Positions 28,277 through 36,057 are shown, numbered from the stretch's first letter. The stretch is 64,000 nucleotides of DNA from Neobacillus sp. PS2-9 (GCF_030915525.1 NZ_CP133269.1:4680001-4744000), one strand, 5' to 3'. Notes: generated by a model not told the origin, from the sequence alone. Made by a program: numbers and translations.

Positions 28277-28290
28277 GTTAATCGTTTAAC
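28277..28290 (-). promoter_or_regulatory. Imperfect LacI-type operator before lacI
   Basis: GTTAATCGTTTAAC, one base pair away from the symmetric operator found downstream. It sits eight bases before the lacI start codon, consistent with autoregulation. Confidence 0.55.
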
Positions 28291-28455
28291 TGAATTATAT
28301 TGGGATTTTTATTTAATGTCAATAATTTTCAGAGAATTCTTTTAACTGTTTTATTCAAATCAATTGGATCCTGTTAACTCTAATAAATAGATATTTAAAA
28401 CATTACAATTTAGTTCAAATGATACTAAAAATATGTTTAGCCATGCATCGTGCAC

Positions 28456-28503
28456 AAAGGGTCAGCCCCCATCACTTTTACCACGATAGGGAGCTGACCC
28501 TTT
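28456..28503 (-). terminator. Hairpin downstream of the tubulin-like gene
   Basis: AAAGGGTCAGC (28456-28466) pairs with GCTGACCCTTT (28493-28503), with further partial pairing of CCCCCATC against GATAGGGAG inside. It is a member of the dispersed GGGTCAG/GGGGACAG palindrome family and lies six bases after the stop codon. Confidence 0.6.
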
Positions 28504-28509
28504 CATTCA

Positions 28510-29619
28510 TTATCTCTTATACTTCGATAACTTGGAAGTTACCGATCCGGTCTGTCTTTGAGGTGTTTTCGCTTTTAAGTTGGATGCCCATGATATTTTT
28601 GAATCATATTTCTGGGTATGTTCCTTGTTAACTAGGCTTTGTAAACGCTCTTTATTCTTCTCAAGTGATCCCTCAAGAGCCCTCATCCGGCGGGTAGGAA
28701 ATGAAAGTCCCGCTAAAATCGAGGTTATTGTGGGGTCTGATTCTGAGATATAGGTTCCTTCGAACAATTCAAGAGGTTCTCCCACCCTTTCAAAAACCAA
28801 TGGGACGTTAACTAGCTTTGCCATTTTCTCTGGACCTTCATAAATTAAACCTGCTCGAATCACACCTATTGATTCAACAGGACAAAATATCGAGTTTCCC
28901 CAAGATTGTTCAATTTTACTAGCTACTTCTGTGGTCGTCTTAGCGTCTGTAAGCGTGGTTGAAGATATAATCGTGACGCCTCTTGTATTCAGTATATTCA
29001 TAAGATCCGTTTCATCGAAGTTTCCGTAAAAGGAACTCTTTTTCGTTACTTGCAGTACGTTCTTAATGGCCTCCATGACTTGATGATTAGAAGAAAGGTA
29101 GATTTCATGTTTACTGGATTGTGGGTTCAACTTGCGCATCTGATCATTGTCTACAAGGAACACAGATGAAAGCGAGTCAATCTTAGAAATTTCTTCAATA
29201 CATTCAACCGCATTGATTCGATTACCAGCCAATACATTACGATCAGGCACAATCGCAATAGCACCTATGTTGACACCTGGGAGTTGGTCTAATAACAGAT
29301 CTATTAATATCGGGCTCATACCTGATCCAGTACCACCGTCCGTAGAAAAGGCCACCAACAAAAGCCTTATGTTCTTAAAGGACCGCTGTACAAAGTCAAT
29401 GATCTCTTTATAGTTTTCATTAACCGCTTTTAATCCTATTGATCGATCCTGCCCAGCACCATTATACCCTGGGATGAAATACTTCTTTTCCACCCTCGTA
29501 TTTACTAAGCCATCTCGCTGGTTCGTATTGATAAGCGCTGTTTCAAAGCCCATACTTGATGCTATTTCAGCTATATTCCCGCCTGCTTGGCCTACGCCCA
29601 AGATTCCAATTGATTTCAC
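28510..29619 (-). CDS. Tubulin/FtsZ-superfamily GTPase (TubZ-like)
   Basis: 369 residues from the GTG at 29619, chosen because GAGGAGGGGA lies eight bases upstream (an in-frame ATG at 29655 lacks this). Residues: N-terminal nucleotide loop GILGVGQAGGNIAE; tubulin signature GGTGSG at 95-100; NAVECIEEI helix; T7-like catalytic loop NFDETD at 200-205 with both acidic residues. So GTP binding, polymerisation and hydrolysis look intact. The tail is basic (TSKLSKYKR) and lacks the FtsZ peptide that binds FtsA/ZipA-type partners. No ftsA, minCD or tubR gene adjoins. It is not the housekeeping FtsZ; filament function (DNA partitioning, phage-like or membrane role) is unknown. Confidence 0.85.
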   Translation of the reverse strand: MKSIGILGVGQAGGNIAEIASSMGFETALINTNQRDGLVNTRVEKKYFIPGYNGAGQDRSIGLKAVNENYKEIIDFVQRSFKNIRLLLVAFSTDGGTGSGMSPILIDLLLDQLPGVNIGAIAIVPDRNVLAGNRINAVECIEEISKIDSLSSVFLVDNDQMRKLNPQSSKHEIYLSSNHQVMEAIKNVLQVTKKSSFYGNFDETDLMNILNTRGVTIISSTTLTDAKTTTEVASKIEQSWGNSIFCPVESIGVIRAGLIYEGPEKMAKLVNVPLVFERVGEPLELFEGTYISESDPTITSILAGLSFPTRRMRALEGSLEKNKERLQSLVNKEHTQKYDSKISWASNLKAKTPQRQTGSVTSKLSKYKR

Positions 29620-29758
29620 TAAATCCCCTCCTCTTCTTTTTAAAATAATACTCATATTTTATTAAATTAGACTTTTTCATATGAAATTACATGAAAATAG
29701 TTAGATAAGAAAATCGGGCAAAAACCTTTTTTGTTTAGCGAATATCCGATATTTTGTT

Positions 29759-29811
29759 GAGCTGTTGCTAAGAAAAGTCTATTTATTCGAGAAGGATTGT
29801 TTGTAATTGAT
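29759..29811 (+). pseudogene. 3' fragment of a TRM11-type methyltransferase gene
   Basis: This stretch nearly repeats 21419-21470, the end of the methyltransferase gene: TATTTATTCGAGAA and GTTTGTAATTGAT are identical in both, with a one-base length difference between them. Translated it gives AVAKKSLFIREG beside the real gene's AVAKKSVFIREV. Nothing upstream is recognisable, so it is a remnant of duplication or rearrangement. Confidence 0.55.
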
Positions 29812-29840
29812 AAGTCCTACCAGCCTCAAGGTCTCCATTC

Positions 29841-30018
29841 ATTTAATTAAACGTTTGATTAGTTTTTTCAGCCCATACGCACCATAACTTCCTGCAATTT
29901 AATCAAACGACGTACCATGGACTCCGACGATTTAATCAAACGTTTGATTAGTTTTCTCAGCCCTTGCGTACCATGGCCTCCAGCGATTTAATCAAACGTT
30001 TGATTAGGTTTTTCAGCC
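29841..30018. repeat. 56-bp tandem array carrying AATCAAACGTTTGATT palindromes
   Basis: ATTTAATCAAACG-type unit starts lie at 29841 (one mismatch), 29897, 29930 and 29986. Two units are 56 bp; the second is shortened to 33 bp by loss of its TTTGATTAG...CAGCCC part. Complete units contain the dyad AATCAAACGTTTGATT followed by AGTTTTTTCAGCCC and a CGTACCATGG-like spacer. The array fills the gap between the tubulin-like gene (-) and the NUDIX gene (-), starting 222 bp upstream of the former. The same dyad appears once more at 49192-49219. It could be stacked terminators, an operator array or a partition site. Confidence 0.8.
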
Positions 30019-30021
30019 ATG

Positions 30022-30048
30022 AAAAAAGACCTTCCTATTCGAAAGGTC
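30022..30048 (-). terminator. Terminator of the NUDIX gene
   Basis: On the minus strand GACCTT-loop-AAGGTC followed by six T. The stop codon (30035-30037) lies in the loop. Confidence 0.75.
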
Positions 30049-30499
30049 CATTAGAGGATCGTAGAAAATTTTCAATCATCATCCTAACTAAAGGAGTTGT
30101 ACTGTCCGGTAATTGGTGTAAAGGGAAAAATCCAGCATCAATCGACTCTTCCCCATCAATTTTAATAGTACTACTTTTAATATCTTTTGATATATAAGCA
30201 ATCGTCACTGGGTAGAATTCATCGCCATTAGCAAGCCTTCGGAAATACTGCTCACCCGAAAAAACTTCCACTAACTTAAGTTGCCCAATTTCAACGCCTG
30301 TTTCTTCAAAAACTTCCCTTCGTCCAGCATCCTCAACAGACTCCCCTAATTCTAACAAACCACCTGGAAGACCCCAGACGCCTTCAGGTCTTTTTTGCAA
30401 AAGAATTTTTCCATCCTCATCAACTACACCCACAACAGCGCCAACTAAAATGAGCGGCCGGGTTCCAATTATTTCTCGTAACTCCTCAATATAGCCCAT
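30035..30499 (-). CDS. NUDIX hydrolase
   Basis: About 154 residues. The Nudix box is complete: GGLLELGESVEDAGRREVFE then ETGVEIG, matching GX5EX7REUXEEXGU, which holds Mg2+ for cleaving a nucleoside-diphosphate-linked compound. Substrate unknown. In-frame TTG, ATG, ATG open the gene; I chose the second ATG (30499), six bases after GGAGG. It is encoded singly and ends in its own terminator. Confidence 0.92.
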   Translation of the reverse strand: MGYIEELREIIGTRPLILVGAVVGVVDEDGKILLQKRPEGVWGLPGGLLELGESVEDAGRREVFEETGVEIGQLKLVEVFSGEQYFRRLANGDEFYPVTIAYISKDIKSSTIKIDGEESIDAGFFPLHQLPDSTTPLVRMMIENFLRSSNGPFE

Positions 30500-30624
30500 C
30501 ATCAACCTCCATATATTTCTCCTTTATAAGTAATCTCTACATTCATTCAGGAAATGGACATCATTCCCCTCTGTTAATCGTTGAGAATTAGTATACTAAA
30601 TCATCTATCACTAAGTAAAAATAC

Positions 30625-30660
30625 AGTTCCCCACCAACGCTTTAATGCATCGGGGGACCG
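30625..30660. repeat. Degenerate member of the GC-rich palindrome family
   Basis: AGTTCCCCACCAACGCTTTA then ATGCATCGGGGGACCG: the CCCC...GCTTTAA...GGGGGA plan of the family, with decayed arms. It lies in the 254-base gap before the peptidase gene, which otherwise shows only promoter-like AT-rich sequence. Confidence 0.4.
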
Positions 30661-30753
30661 ATCCCAAAAGTTGGTAAATAAAAACATGAAACAATGGTGC
30701 TGTGCTTTACGTCTTAGATATGAAGACATTTTATATACGAGAGGAATACAGTT

Positions 30754-31338
30754 TTGAAATTAAAACGAATAGGAAGTTTATTGTTTATCATTTCTTTTGC
30801 TCTTATTATCATCCTTCTCTTTATGGAAGAGAATCCTATATCCGATTTGAATACAAACCAGTCTGTTTCTTTTCCAACTGAACTCCATCCAATTGTAAAG
30901 GAACGCAGCGATCAATTAATTCAAAAATCGGCACGTAAAAGAATTAGGGTCGTGATTACGGATGGTTTTCGAAGTGCGGAAGATCAGGATCGGCTATATG
31001 AGCAAGGCCGATCGACCGAAGGAACTATTGTAACGTATGCAAAAGGAGGAGAGTCTTATCACAATTTTGGTCTTGCCATTGATTTTGCGCTAAAGGATCC
31101 TTCAGGGAATGTCATTTGGGATATGAACTATGATGGAAATAAGAATGGGAAAGCCGATTGGACTGAGGTTGTAGTAATGGCAAAAGCTTTAGGGTTTGAT
31201 TGGGGCGGTGATTGGGCTCAATTTAAAGATTATCCTCATTTACAGATGGATTTCGGTTTGACAGTTGCCGACTTACAGAATGGGGAGAGACCTGCTGACT
31301 CATCCATGACCGTAGATACAAATCAGGGCAAACCATGA
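30754..31338 (+). CDS. M15-family peptidase (CwlK/VanY-like cell-wall endopeptidase)
   Basis: 194 residues. An uncleaved signal-anchor helix (about 6-25) exposes the catalytic domain outside. Zinc-site motifs: TDGFRSAEDQDRLY, SYHNFGLAIDF (His and Asp ligands) and PHLQMDF (third His). These match the L-Ala-D-Glu or D,D-peptidases that cut peptidoglycan stem peptides. The start is TTG, eight bases after GAGAGG. About 30 C-terminal residues after the domain look unstructured. Confidence 0.88.
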   Translation: MKLKRIGSLLFIISFALIIILLFMEENPISDLNTNQSVSFPTELHPIVKERSDQLIQKSARKRIRVVITDGFRSAEDQDRLYEQGRSTEGTIVTYAKGGESYHNFGLAIDFALKDPSGNVIWDMNYDGNKNGKADWTEVVVMAKALGFDWGGDWAQFKDYPHLQMDFGLTVADLQNGERPADSSMTVDTNQGKP

Positions 31339-31418
31339 TTCACCCTAATACACTGCATCCCTAACGAAAGGGCAGCGTATAGGTTTCGTATAAGCTTCAA
31401 TTCAGGAAAAATAGAATA

Positions 31419-31452
31419 AAACGCTCAGAGAGAAATTTTGCTCTGAGCGTTT
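31419..31452 (+). terminator. Terminator after the M15 peptidase gene
   Basis: Perfect 12-base stem AAACGCTCAGAG / CTCTGAGCGTTT with a ten-base loop, between convergent genes; probably bidirectional. Confidence 0.75.
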
Positions 31453-31482
31453 CATTTATATGGATATAAGCTAGAGTGTTAA

Positions 31483-31869
31483 TTACACTGAATGAGGATC
31501 TTTACCAGATAGCTCATTAATTTTACCAATCCAATCCTTAAAGCTTCCAAATTCATGTGGATCGAAGCCGAAGTACTCCTTAATGATGCGGACAGATTCA
31601 CTTTCATGTTCATGAAATACTCCATCTGAATAAATCAATTTCAAGAGTTCTGTTAAGACGATGTTTTTAGATCGTTCGGATTGAAATATCGCTAAAACGT
31701 CCTCAATTTCCTGACCTTTTATTTTATAATCCTCAAGCCCAACTTCCTTCTTAAACTTTTTTAGAACTGTATGTTCATATATAGATAATTTGCCATCAAT
31801 GGTTGATATCAGCGTAGCAAGTTCAAGAAACGCCTCTTTCTCCTCAGGCTTCAGTTCTGCTAAGAACAA
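31483..31869 (-). CDS. TerB-like helical protein
   Basis: 128 residues from a TTG at 31869 that follows AAGGGAG; the frame is open upstream but without a ribosome site. The product is all-helical and acidic (LKPEEKEAFLELATLISTID, then LLKLIYSDGVFHEHES), like TerB/DjlA-type domains that carry acidic residues in paired helices. Exact function unknown. A palindrome of the dispersed family lies just upstream of the coding region. Confidence 0.65.
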   Translation of the reverse strand: MFLAELKPEEKEAFLELATLISTIDGKLSIYEHTVLKKFKKEVGLEDYKIKGQEIEDVLAIFQSERSKNIVLTELLKLIYSDGVFHEHESESVRIIKEYFGFDPHEFGSFKDWIGKINELSGKDPHSV

Positions 31870-31945
31870 AATTCCACAACTCCCTTTAATCTTTGTACTA
31901 TTTATACGAATGAAAACAAAATAAGTTCCAACTTGGCCCAAAAAA

Positions 31946-31998
31946 GGTGCCTGTCCCCCGGCCTATTAATGTGTTAAAGCGGCGGGGGACAGGCAGCC
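31946..31998. repeat. Dispersed palindrome, GCCTGTCCCCC type
   Basis: GCCTGTCCCCC (31949-31959) pairs with GGGGGACAGGC (31984-31994) around a GTGTTAAAGC-containing centre. It abuts the stop codon of the ASCH gene and can serve as its terminator on the minus strand. Confidence 0.7.
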
Positions 31999-32423
31999 TA
32001 AATTGGATGCTCCCATAATCCTAGTTTTCCCTTTGCTGGGATCCACTCTTCTAGTAGTTTCATCTCTTTCACTTCCCAGGCATATCCACCTACTCGAAAG
32101 TCCCCGAGAAAAAAGTCATTTCCTTCTACGATTCGTCCATCCTCCAGGACGGCCCATGTTTGGTTATTCTCCGTTACTTTTATGCAATTGACGAGTTCAC
32201 ATATAGCAATAATTTTTCCGGTTGGAAGATTTTCAGTTGTGTATCCATGTTTACCAAGCAACTTCTGAATGGCAATATGTTTGCACACAGCCTTATCTAT
32301 TTTTAAACTAGTGTGAATGGCCATTGGGCCACGATAATTTGTCTTCCATGACCTGGTTTCGTATTGGTTCTCTCTAAGTACAAAAAGACTTGCCCATGGT
32401 TGGATCATCGATAGAACCTTCAT
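31998..32423 (-). CDS. ASCH-domain protein
   Basis: 141 residues, one ASCH domain: MKVLSMIQPWASLFVLREN, YETRSWKTNYRGPMAIHTS and the C-terminal WEVKEMKLLEEWIPAKGKLG. ASCH folds resemble PUA RNA-binding domains and some are RNases or amidohydrolases on modified nucleosides. It stands alone. The stop codon touches the palindromic repeat that follows. Confidence 0.88.
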   Translation of the reverse strand: MKVLSMIQPWASLFVLRENQYETRSWKTNYRGPMAIHTSLKIDKAVCKHIAIQKLLGKHGYTTENLPTGKIIAICELVNCIKVTENNQTWAVLEDGRIVEGNDFFLGDFRVGGYAWEVKEMKLLEEWIPAKGKLGLWEHPI

Positions 32424-32660
32424 TTTATTTGCCCCTAACAGTTAAAGTTCTTTTCTATAGCGTATCCCTTTCAAAAGTTACTATGACTGGTTAATTTCAA
32501 CTGAACGGTATCTATAGATATTTATACTTAAAGCTGTGCTTATTTCAGACAGCTTTATAAATTAATTAACAGCTATTGCGTAAACAAGTTCTCTAACAAG
32601 CTTTCAAATGAATATAAATGGGTATATAGAGATAGAAAACACTAGAAAGGAGATATGCCG

Positions 32661-32777
32661 ATGGATATGGATGTTTGTATTTCATGTGGAAAGGAATTGT
32701 CTAAATTTGAGAGGAACAGATGTGAATGTTGGGAATGCATGGACACGACTACTGAAGCCTATACAGAAGATGATTAG
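32661..32777 (+). CDS. 38-residue zinc-ribbon-like protein
   Basis: Small gene preceded by AAAGGAG at ideal spacing. The product begins MDMDVCISCGKELSKF and continues NRCECWECMD, giving CX2C ... CXCX2C, then an acidic tail ending in TEDD. Four or five cysteines could hold one zinc ion. A large terminator palindrome follows eight bases after the stop. Function unknown; similar tiny CX2C proteins are common in bacilli. Confidence 0.6.
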   Translation: MDMDVCISCGKELSKFERNRCECWECMDTTTEAYTEDD

Positions 32778-32784
32778 ATATGAC

Positions 32785-32844
32785 AAAAGGTGCCTGACCC
32801 CCAGCGTGGTAATGCGTTAACGCGGCGGGGGTCAGGCACCTTTT
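32785..32844. terminator. Bidirectional terminator, dispersed palindrome family
   Basis: AAAAGGTGCCTGACCCCC (32785-32802) pairs perfectly with GGGGGTCAGGCACCTTTT (32827-32844); the centre includes GCGTTAACGC. It separates the small zinc-ribbon gene (+) from the monooxygenase gene (-) and carries A/T runs on both sides. Confidence 0.85.
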
Positions 32845-32845
32845 T

Positions 32846-33139
32846 TTATTTTAGTGGTTGCCCTTCGAATGCTTTTACATCTAGTGGTGCAGTGAGGTAT
32901 TTTTTTACCGTTGCCACAAATGTGGTGAACGGCTCACTTGCGTTATGACTTGCTACGGCCTCTTTATCCTGCCACACTTCCACCATGGTAAAGATGTTTT
33001 CACTTTCTACATCCTTTTGAAGACGGTAGGAGATGTTTCCCGCTTCTGCTCTTGATGCAGCAATTAACAGTTGAATTTCTTCTAAAAATTGATCCTGCAT
33101 AGACGGATTAATATGAAATGTAGCATGAATAATAATCAT
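32846..33139 (-). CDS. Putative quinol monooxygenase (ABM domain)
   Basis: 97 residues, one antibiotic-biosynthesis-monooxygenase (ABM/YgiN-like) domain: MIIIHATFHINPSMQDQFLE, EAGNISYRLQKDVE and FTMVEVWQDKEAVASHNASE. These dimeric ferredoxin-like proteins act on quinols or heme-like compounds. It follows a nitroreductase gene by 43 bases on the same strand, so the two are probably one operon for quinone or nitro-compound stress. Confidence 0.88.
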   Translation of the reverse strand: MIIIHATFHINPSMQDQFLEEIQLLIAASRAEAGNISYRLQKDVESENIFTMVEVWQDKEAVASHNASEPFTTFVATVKKYLTAPLDVKAFEGQPLK

Positions 33140-33182
33140 CGTTAGGTCATCCTCTCATTTATTAATGGTCTAGTCTCTTTCC

Positions 33183-33833
33183 TTACTTCCATTGTGCGAC
33201 TTGATCGACTGGGAGACGTACGGATGGATACCCAGTATCTGCTGCTTTTCCGATGGAAATAAGCATAACTGGAACATAACGATCTTTATCTAAACCGAAT
33301 GCTTCTGCAATTTGGTCTTTTTCATAACCGCCAATAGGGTTTGTATCATATCCAAACGCACGAGCTGCTAGCATTAACTGCATGGAGACAAGGCCACCAT
33401 CAACTAACACGACGTCCTTCATATCTTCACGTGAAATGTTTTCATAATACCCGGCGAAAGATGTTAGGATTTGCTCTTTTACATCTTGTGGCATGAATCC
33501 CTTTTCTACCGCTGCTCCGTAGATAGCTTCCGCCTTTTCAAAATTGTTCAAATCACCAAATACAGCAATGATAGCTGATGAACTCTCAACCTGTGTTTGA
33601 TTGAATTTAGCAAGTGGTGCCAGTGTAGCTTTTGCCTCAGGACTTTCAATTACAAGGAAGCGCCATGGCTGCATATTTACAGAAGATGGAGCCAGTGTAG
33701 CTAACGTTATGATTTCAGTCATTTCCTCATGGCTAATTTTTACTGATTTATCATAATTTTTAATAGACCGGCGACCTTTAAGAATTTGGTTAAAGTCATT
33801 TATGAGTTGTCTTGATGCTGTAGCTGTAGTCAT
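33183..33833 (-). CDS. Nitroreductase-family protein
   Basis: 216 residues, FMN-dependent NAD(P)H oxidoreductase. RRSIKNYD near residue 30, LAPSSVNMQPWRFLVIE (FMN phosphate binding), and the C-terminal half ALGYDTNPIGG-like string AFGYDTNPIGGYEKDQ. Divergent from a TetR-type gene; the intervening region has a nested dyad. Probably reduces quinones, nitroaromatics or flavin-like substrates. Confidence 0.92.
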   Translation of the reverse strand: MTTATASRQLINDFNQILKGRRSIKNYDKSVKISHEEMTEIITLATLAPSSVNMQPWRFLVIESPEAKATLAPLAKFNQTQVESSSAIIAVFGDLNNFEKAEAIYGAAVEKGFMPQDVKEQILTSFAGYYENISREDMKDVVLVDGGLVSMQLMLAARAFGYDTNPIGGYEKDQIAEAFGLDKDRYVPVMLISIGKAADTGYPSVRLPVDQVAQWK

Positions 33834-33914
33834 AGGTGTATTCTCCTCTTCTGTTCATGTGAATGTAATATAATCTATTCTTATCTTGCCCAAGCTCTCT
33901 AACTTCCATGGGTT

Positions 33915-33988
33915 TAAAGTATTTTACTGATTTTATTTTAGACAAAATAATCACTTAACGTCTAAAGTGTTAACAATGGAATACTTTA
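33915..33988. promoter_or_regulatory. Nested dyad between nitroreductase and TetR genes
   Basis: TAAAGTATT (33915-33923) and AATACTTTA (33980-33988), and inside them TTTAGAC (33937-33943) and GTCTAAA (33960-33966). Both pairs share the same centre at 33951.5. This symmetry suggests an operator read by the divergent TetR protein, though a hairpin is also possible. Confidence 0.5.
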
Positions 33989-34090
33989 CTCCTCTTTTTC
34001 ATTTTTGTAAACTAAAAAAACTCGGCTTCGATGTAAAGAATTTCCCAATTGGTTTATGTTATAATTCTTGATGGAAAGAGAGTGTGGACT

Positions 34091-34756
34091 ATGAGAAAAA
34101 TATCAACTGAAGATCGATTACTAATGAGACAATCCCATATTAAGAAGATACTAAAAGTGATTCGTACTCAGGGATTTTTATCTTTATCTATCCAAGAAAT
34201 TGCTCAGTTGATGAACATGAGTCGAGCCTCTCTGTATAACTATTTCTCTTCAAAAGAAGACATCCTTATGGAGTTAAATGATTTTTGCATTTCCTATATT
34301 TATGAAGCAGGTCAAATGATTTCAAATACAGAGCTTTCCTATTCCCAACGTCTTCAAAAGGTCTTCGAACATGCCGTTTTGTCAGCTGCCTTTTCATCTG
34401 AGATTTTTTTGAAAGACCTTCAGATTAGTTGCATGTCACTTTATGAAAAAAAGAAGCAGGCGCGAAAAGAACAAATGGCCACCATTCATACGTTTTATCA
34501 AAATGGAATGGAGGCAGGATTCTTTAATGAATTAAATCCTACCCTTCTTATGATGCAAGACGAAACCGTCTTAAATAAGCTAATCAATACCTCGTTTTTA
34601 ATGGATGAGGAACTGACCTTAGAACGTGCTCTATATGATTACTTCTTGGCGAAATGCTTCCAAGTGCTACGACCCGAATTATTAATAAACATAAATCACA
34701 AAGAAATACACTGCATGGTGAAAGACATCCTCCACAAACTGTCGCCAATATTATAA
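34091..34756 (+). CDS. TetR-family transcriptional regulator
   Basis: About 221 residues. TetR HTH at about 15-60: SLSIQEIAQLMNMSRASLYN followed by YFSSKEDILMEL. The rest is a helical ligand domain. I place the start at the ATG at 34091, after GAAAGAGAG; upstream in-frame sequence contains a TATAAT-like promoter (34059-34064) and is not coding. Divergent from the nitroreductase/monooxygenase pair and probably their repressor. Confidence 0.9.
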   Translation: MRKISTEDRLLMRQSHIKKILKVIRTQGFLSLSIQEIAQLMNMSRASLYNYFSSKEDILMELNDFCISYIYEAGQMISNTELSYSQRLQKVFEHAVLSAAFSSEIFLKDLQISCMSLYEKKKQARKEQMATIHTFYQNGMEAGFFNELNPTLLMMQDETVLNKLINTSFLMDEELTLERALYDYFLAKCFQVLRPELLININHKEIHCMVKDILHKLSPIL

Positions 34757-34760
34757 AAAC

Positions 34761-34802
34761 GTGCCTGTCCCCCAACGCTTTAAAGCGATGGGGGACAGGC
34801 AC
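34761..34802. terminator. Convergent terminator, dispersed palindrome family
   Basis: GTGCCTGTCCCCC pairs with GGGGGACAGGCAC around AACGCTTTAAAGCGAT, followed by eight T. It lies between the TetR gene (+) and the kinase gene (-). Confidence 0.85.
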
Positions 34803-34809
34803 CTTTTTT

Positions 34810-36057
34810 TTATTTATGTAATGGAAAGACGATTGTAACGGTAGTTCCTTTGTTGAGTTCACTTTTATACTCGATGGAGCCGTTCATTTCGCGAATGAGT
34901 TTGTTGGTTACCATACTGCCAAGGCCTGTTCCTTTTGTTTTGGTTGTATAAAAAGGTAGCCCGATTTGTTTTAACTGCTCTGGTGTCATCCCTCTTCCGT
35001 TGTCTTCAATTCTAACTTCCACTTGATTCTTCATGTAATCTGCTTGAAGCACAATCTTAATCTTTCCTTGGTTAACGATGGACTCAATTGCATTTTTGAT
35101 GACATTCATAAGCGCTTGCTTTAAATGCGGTTCATCTCCATTGATATAGAATCGCTGTGTATTTTCATAGTCGATGATGACATTTGAATACGAAGCAAGG
35201 GGTCTCAATAGTTGGACACAATCACTTAAGACATCTTGTAAGGAGACAACAGTTAATTGAAAGGGTTCAGGCTTCGCCACTTTCAAATAGTTAGTAATTA
35301 TACTGTTCGTCCGGTCAAGTTCTTCAAGAATTAAGGGGGAGTATTTCTTCAATTGCTCATCCTTTGTATCTGTACTTAAAAATTGTATAAAACCTCGAAC
35401 GGTTGTCAGTGGATTTCGAATTTCGTGTGCAATCGAAGCCGTAAGCTGGCCAACCATAGTCAGCTTATCCATATACACCATTTCTTCAAACTGCTTATTA
35501 ATTTTTATCAGACTTTCAATCACAAAGATTAGGGCTATGGTGGTTAAATAAAAGGCAGTAAAGTAAGTTAAATAAAAGTGTAATTCTAAAAAATGAACAC
35601 TAAAATACAGAATGGTAATATAAACAACAAGATAGCAAACAATGACAATTGATCCCGCCGCAAGTCTAGCCTTTGCTTTTAAAAACATCCACCTAAATAC
35701 TAACGCACAGAAAAAAGCGACAACACATACTAGGATACCCGTGAAAAAAAACTTTCCACCAATGAAATAACGGATCAAACAGGTGCTAACTAAAATAAGG
35801 CTACCAGGTAGCCAGCCAGCATATAAAGTAAGGATGATGATGGCAACCATCCTGAGATCAAAATGCGTCTCACCTAAGGTACGAATGGGATAAAACATAC
35901 AGAAAAGTGCTCCTAAGGCACCCACCAACCCATAAATGACTTTTTGTTTTAGTGATAGAGGAGCTTTCGATTGAAACGGAAAAAACAAATTCATATTAAA
36001 AGTAAAAGATAATAATATCGTAATGTTAACAATCAGTGGTTTGATGAGAGTAATCAA
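34810..36057 (-). CDS. KinB-like membrane sensor histidine kinase
   Basis: 415 residues. The first ~185 residues hold five to six membrane helices of the LytS/5TM type (YGLVGALGALFCMFYPIRTL; DLRMVAIIILTLYAGWLPGS). Then a dimerisation helix with the phospho-site ASIAHEIRNPLTTVRGFIQF, and ATPase motifs NVIKNAIESI, DNGRGM and GTGLGS. HEIRNPLTT plus RGFIQ are typical of the sporulation/phosphorelay kinases, and the architecture is that of KinB. No response regulator is adjacent, as for kinases that feed Spo0F. Role in sporulation is inferred. Confidence 0.88.
   Translation of the reverse strand: MITLIKPLIVNITILLSFTFNMNLFFPFQSKAPLSLKQKVIYGLVGALGALFCMFYPIRTLGETHFDLRMVAIIILTLYAGWLPGSLILVSTCLIRYFIGGKFFFTGILVCVVAFFCALVFRWMFLKAKARLAAGSIVIVCYLVVYITILYFSVHFLELHFYLTYFTAFYLTTIALIFVIESLIKINKQFEEMVYMDKLTMVGQLTASIAHEIRNPLTTVRGFIQFLSTDTKDEQLKKYSPLILEELDRTNSIITNYLKVAKPEPFQLTVVSLQDVLSDCVQLLRPLASYSNVIIDYENTQRFYINGDEPHLKQALMNVIKNAIESIVNQGKIKIVLQADYMKNQVEVRIEDNGRGMTPEQLKQIGLPFYTTKTKGTGLGSMVTNKLIREMNGSIEYKSELNKGTTVTIVFPLHK

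Noticed and set aside
28510..29619. Housekeeping FtsZ
   Set aside because: No ftsA neighbour and no FtsZ C-terminal interaction peptide; the tail is basic and the N-terminal half differs.
29656..29840. A tubR-like gene upstream of the tubulin-like gene
   Set aside because: No frame longer than about 25 codons with HTH features was found; the region holds only the methyltransferase fragment.
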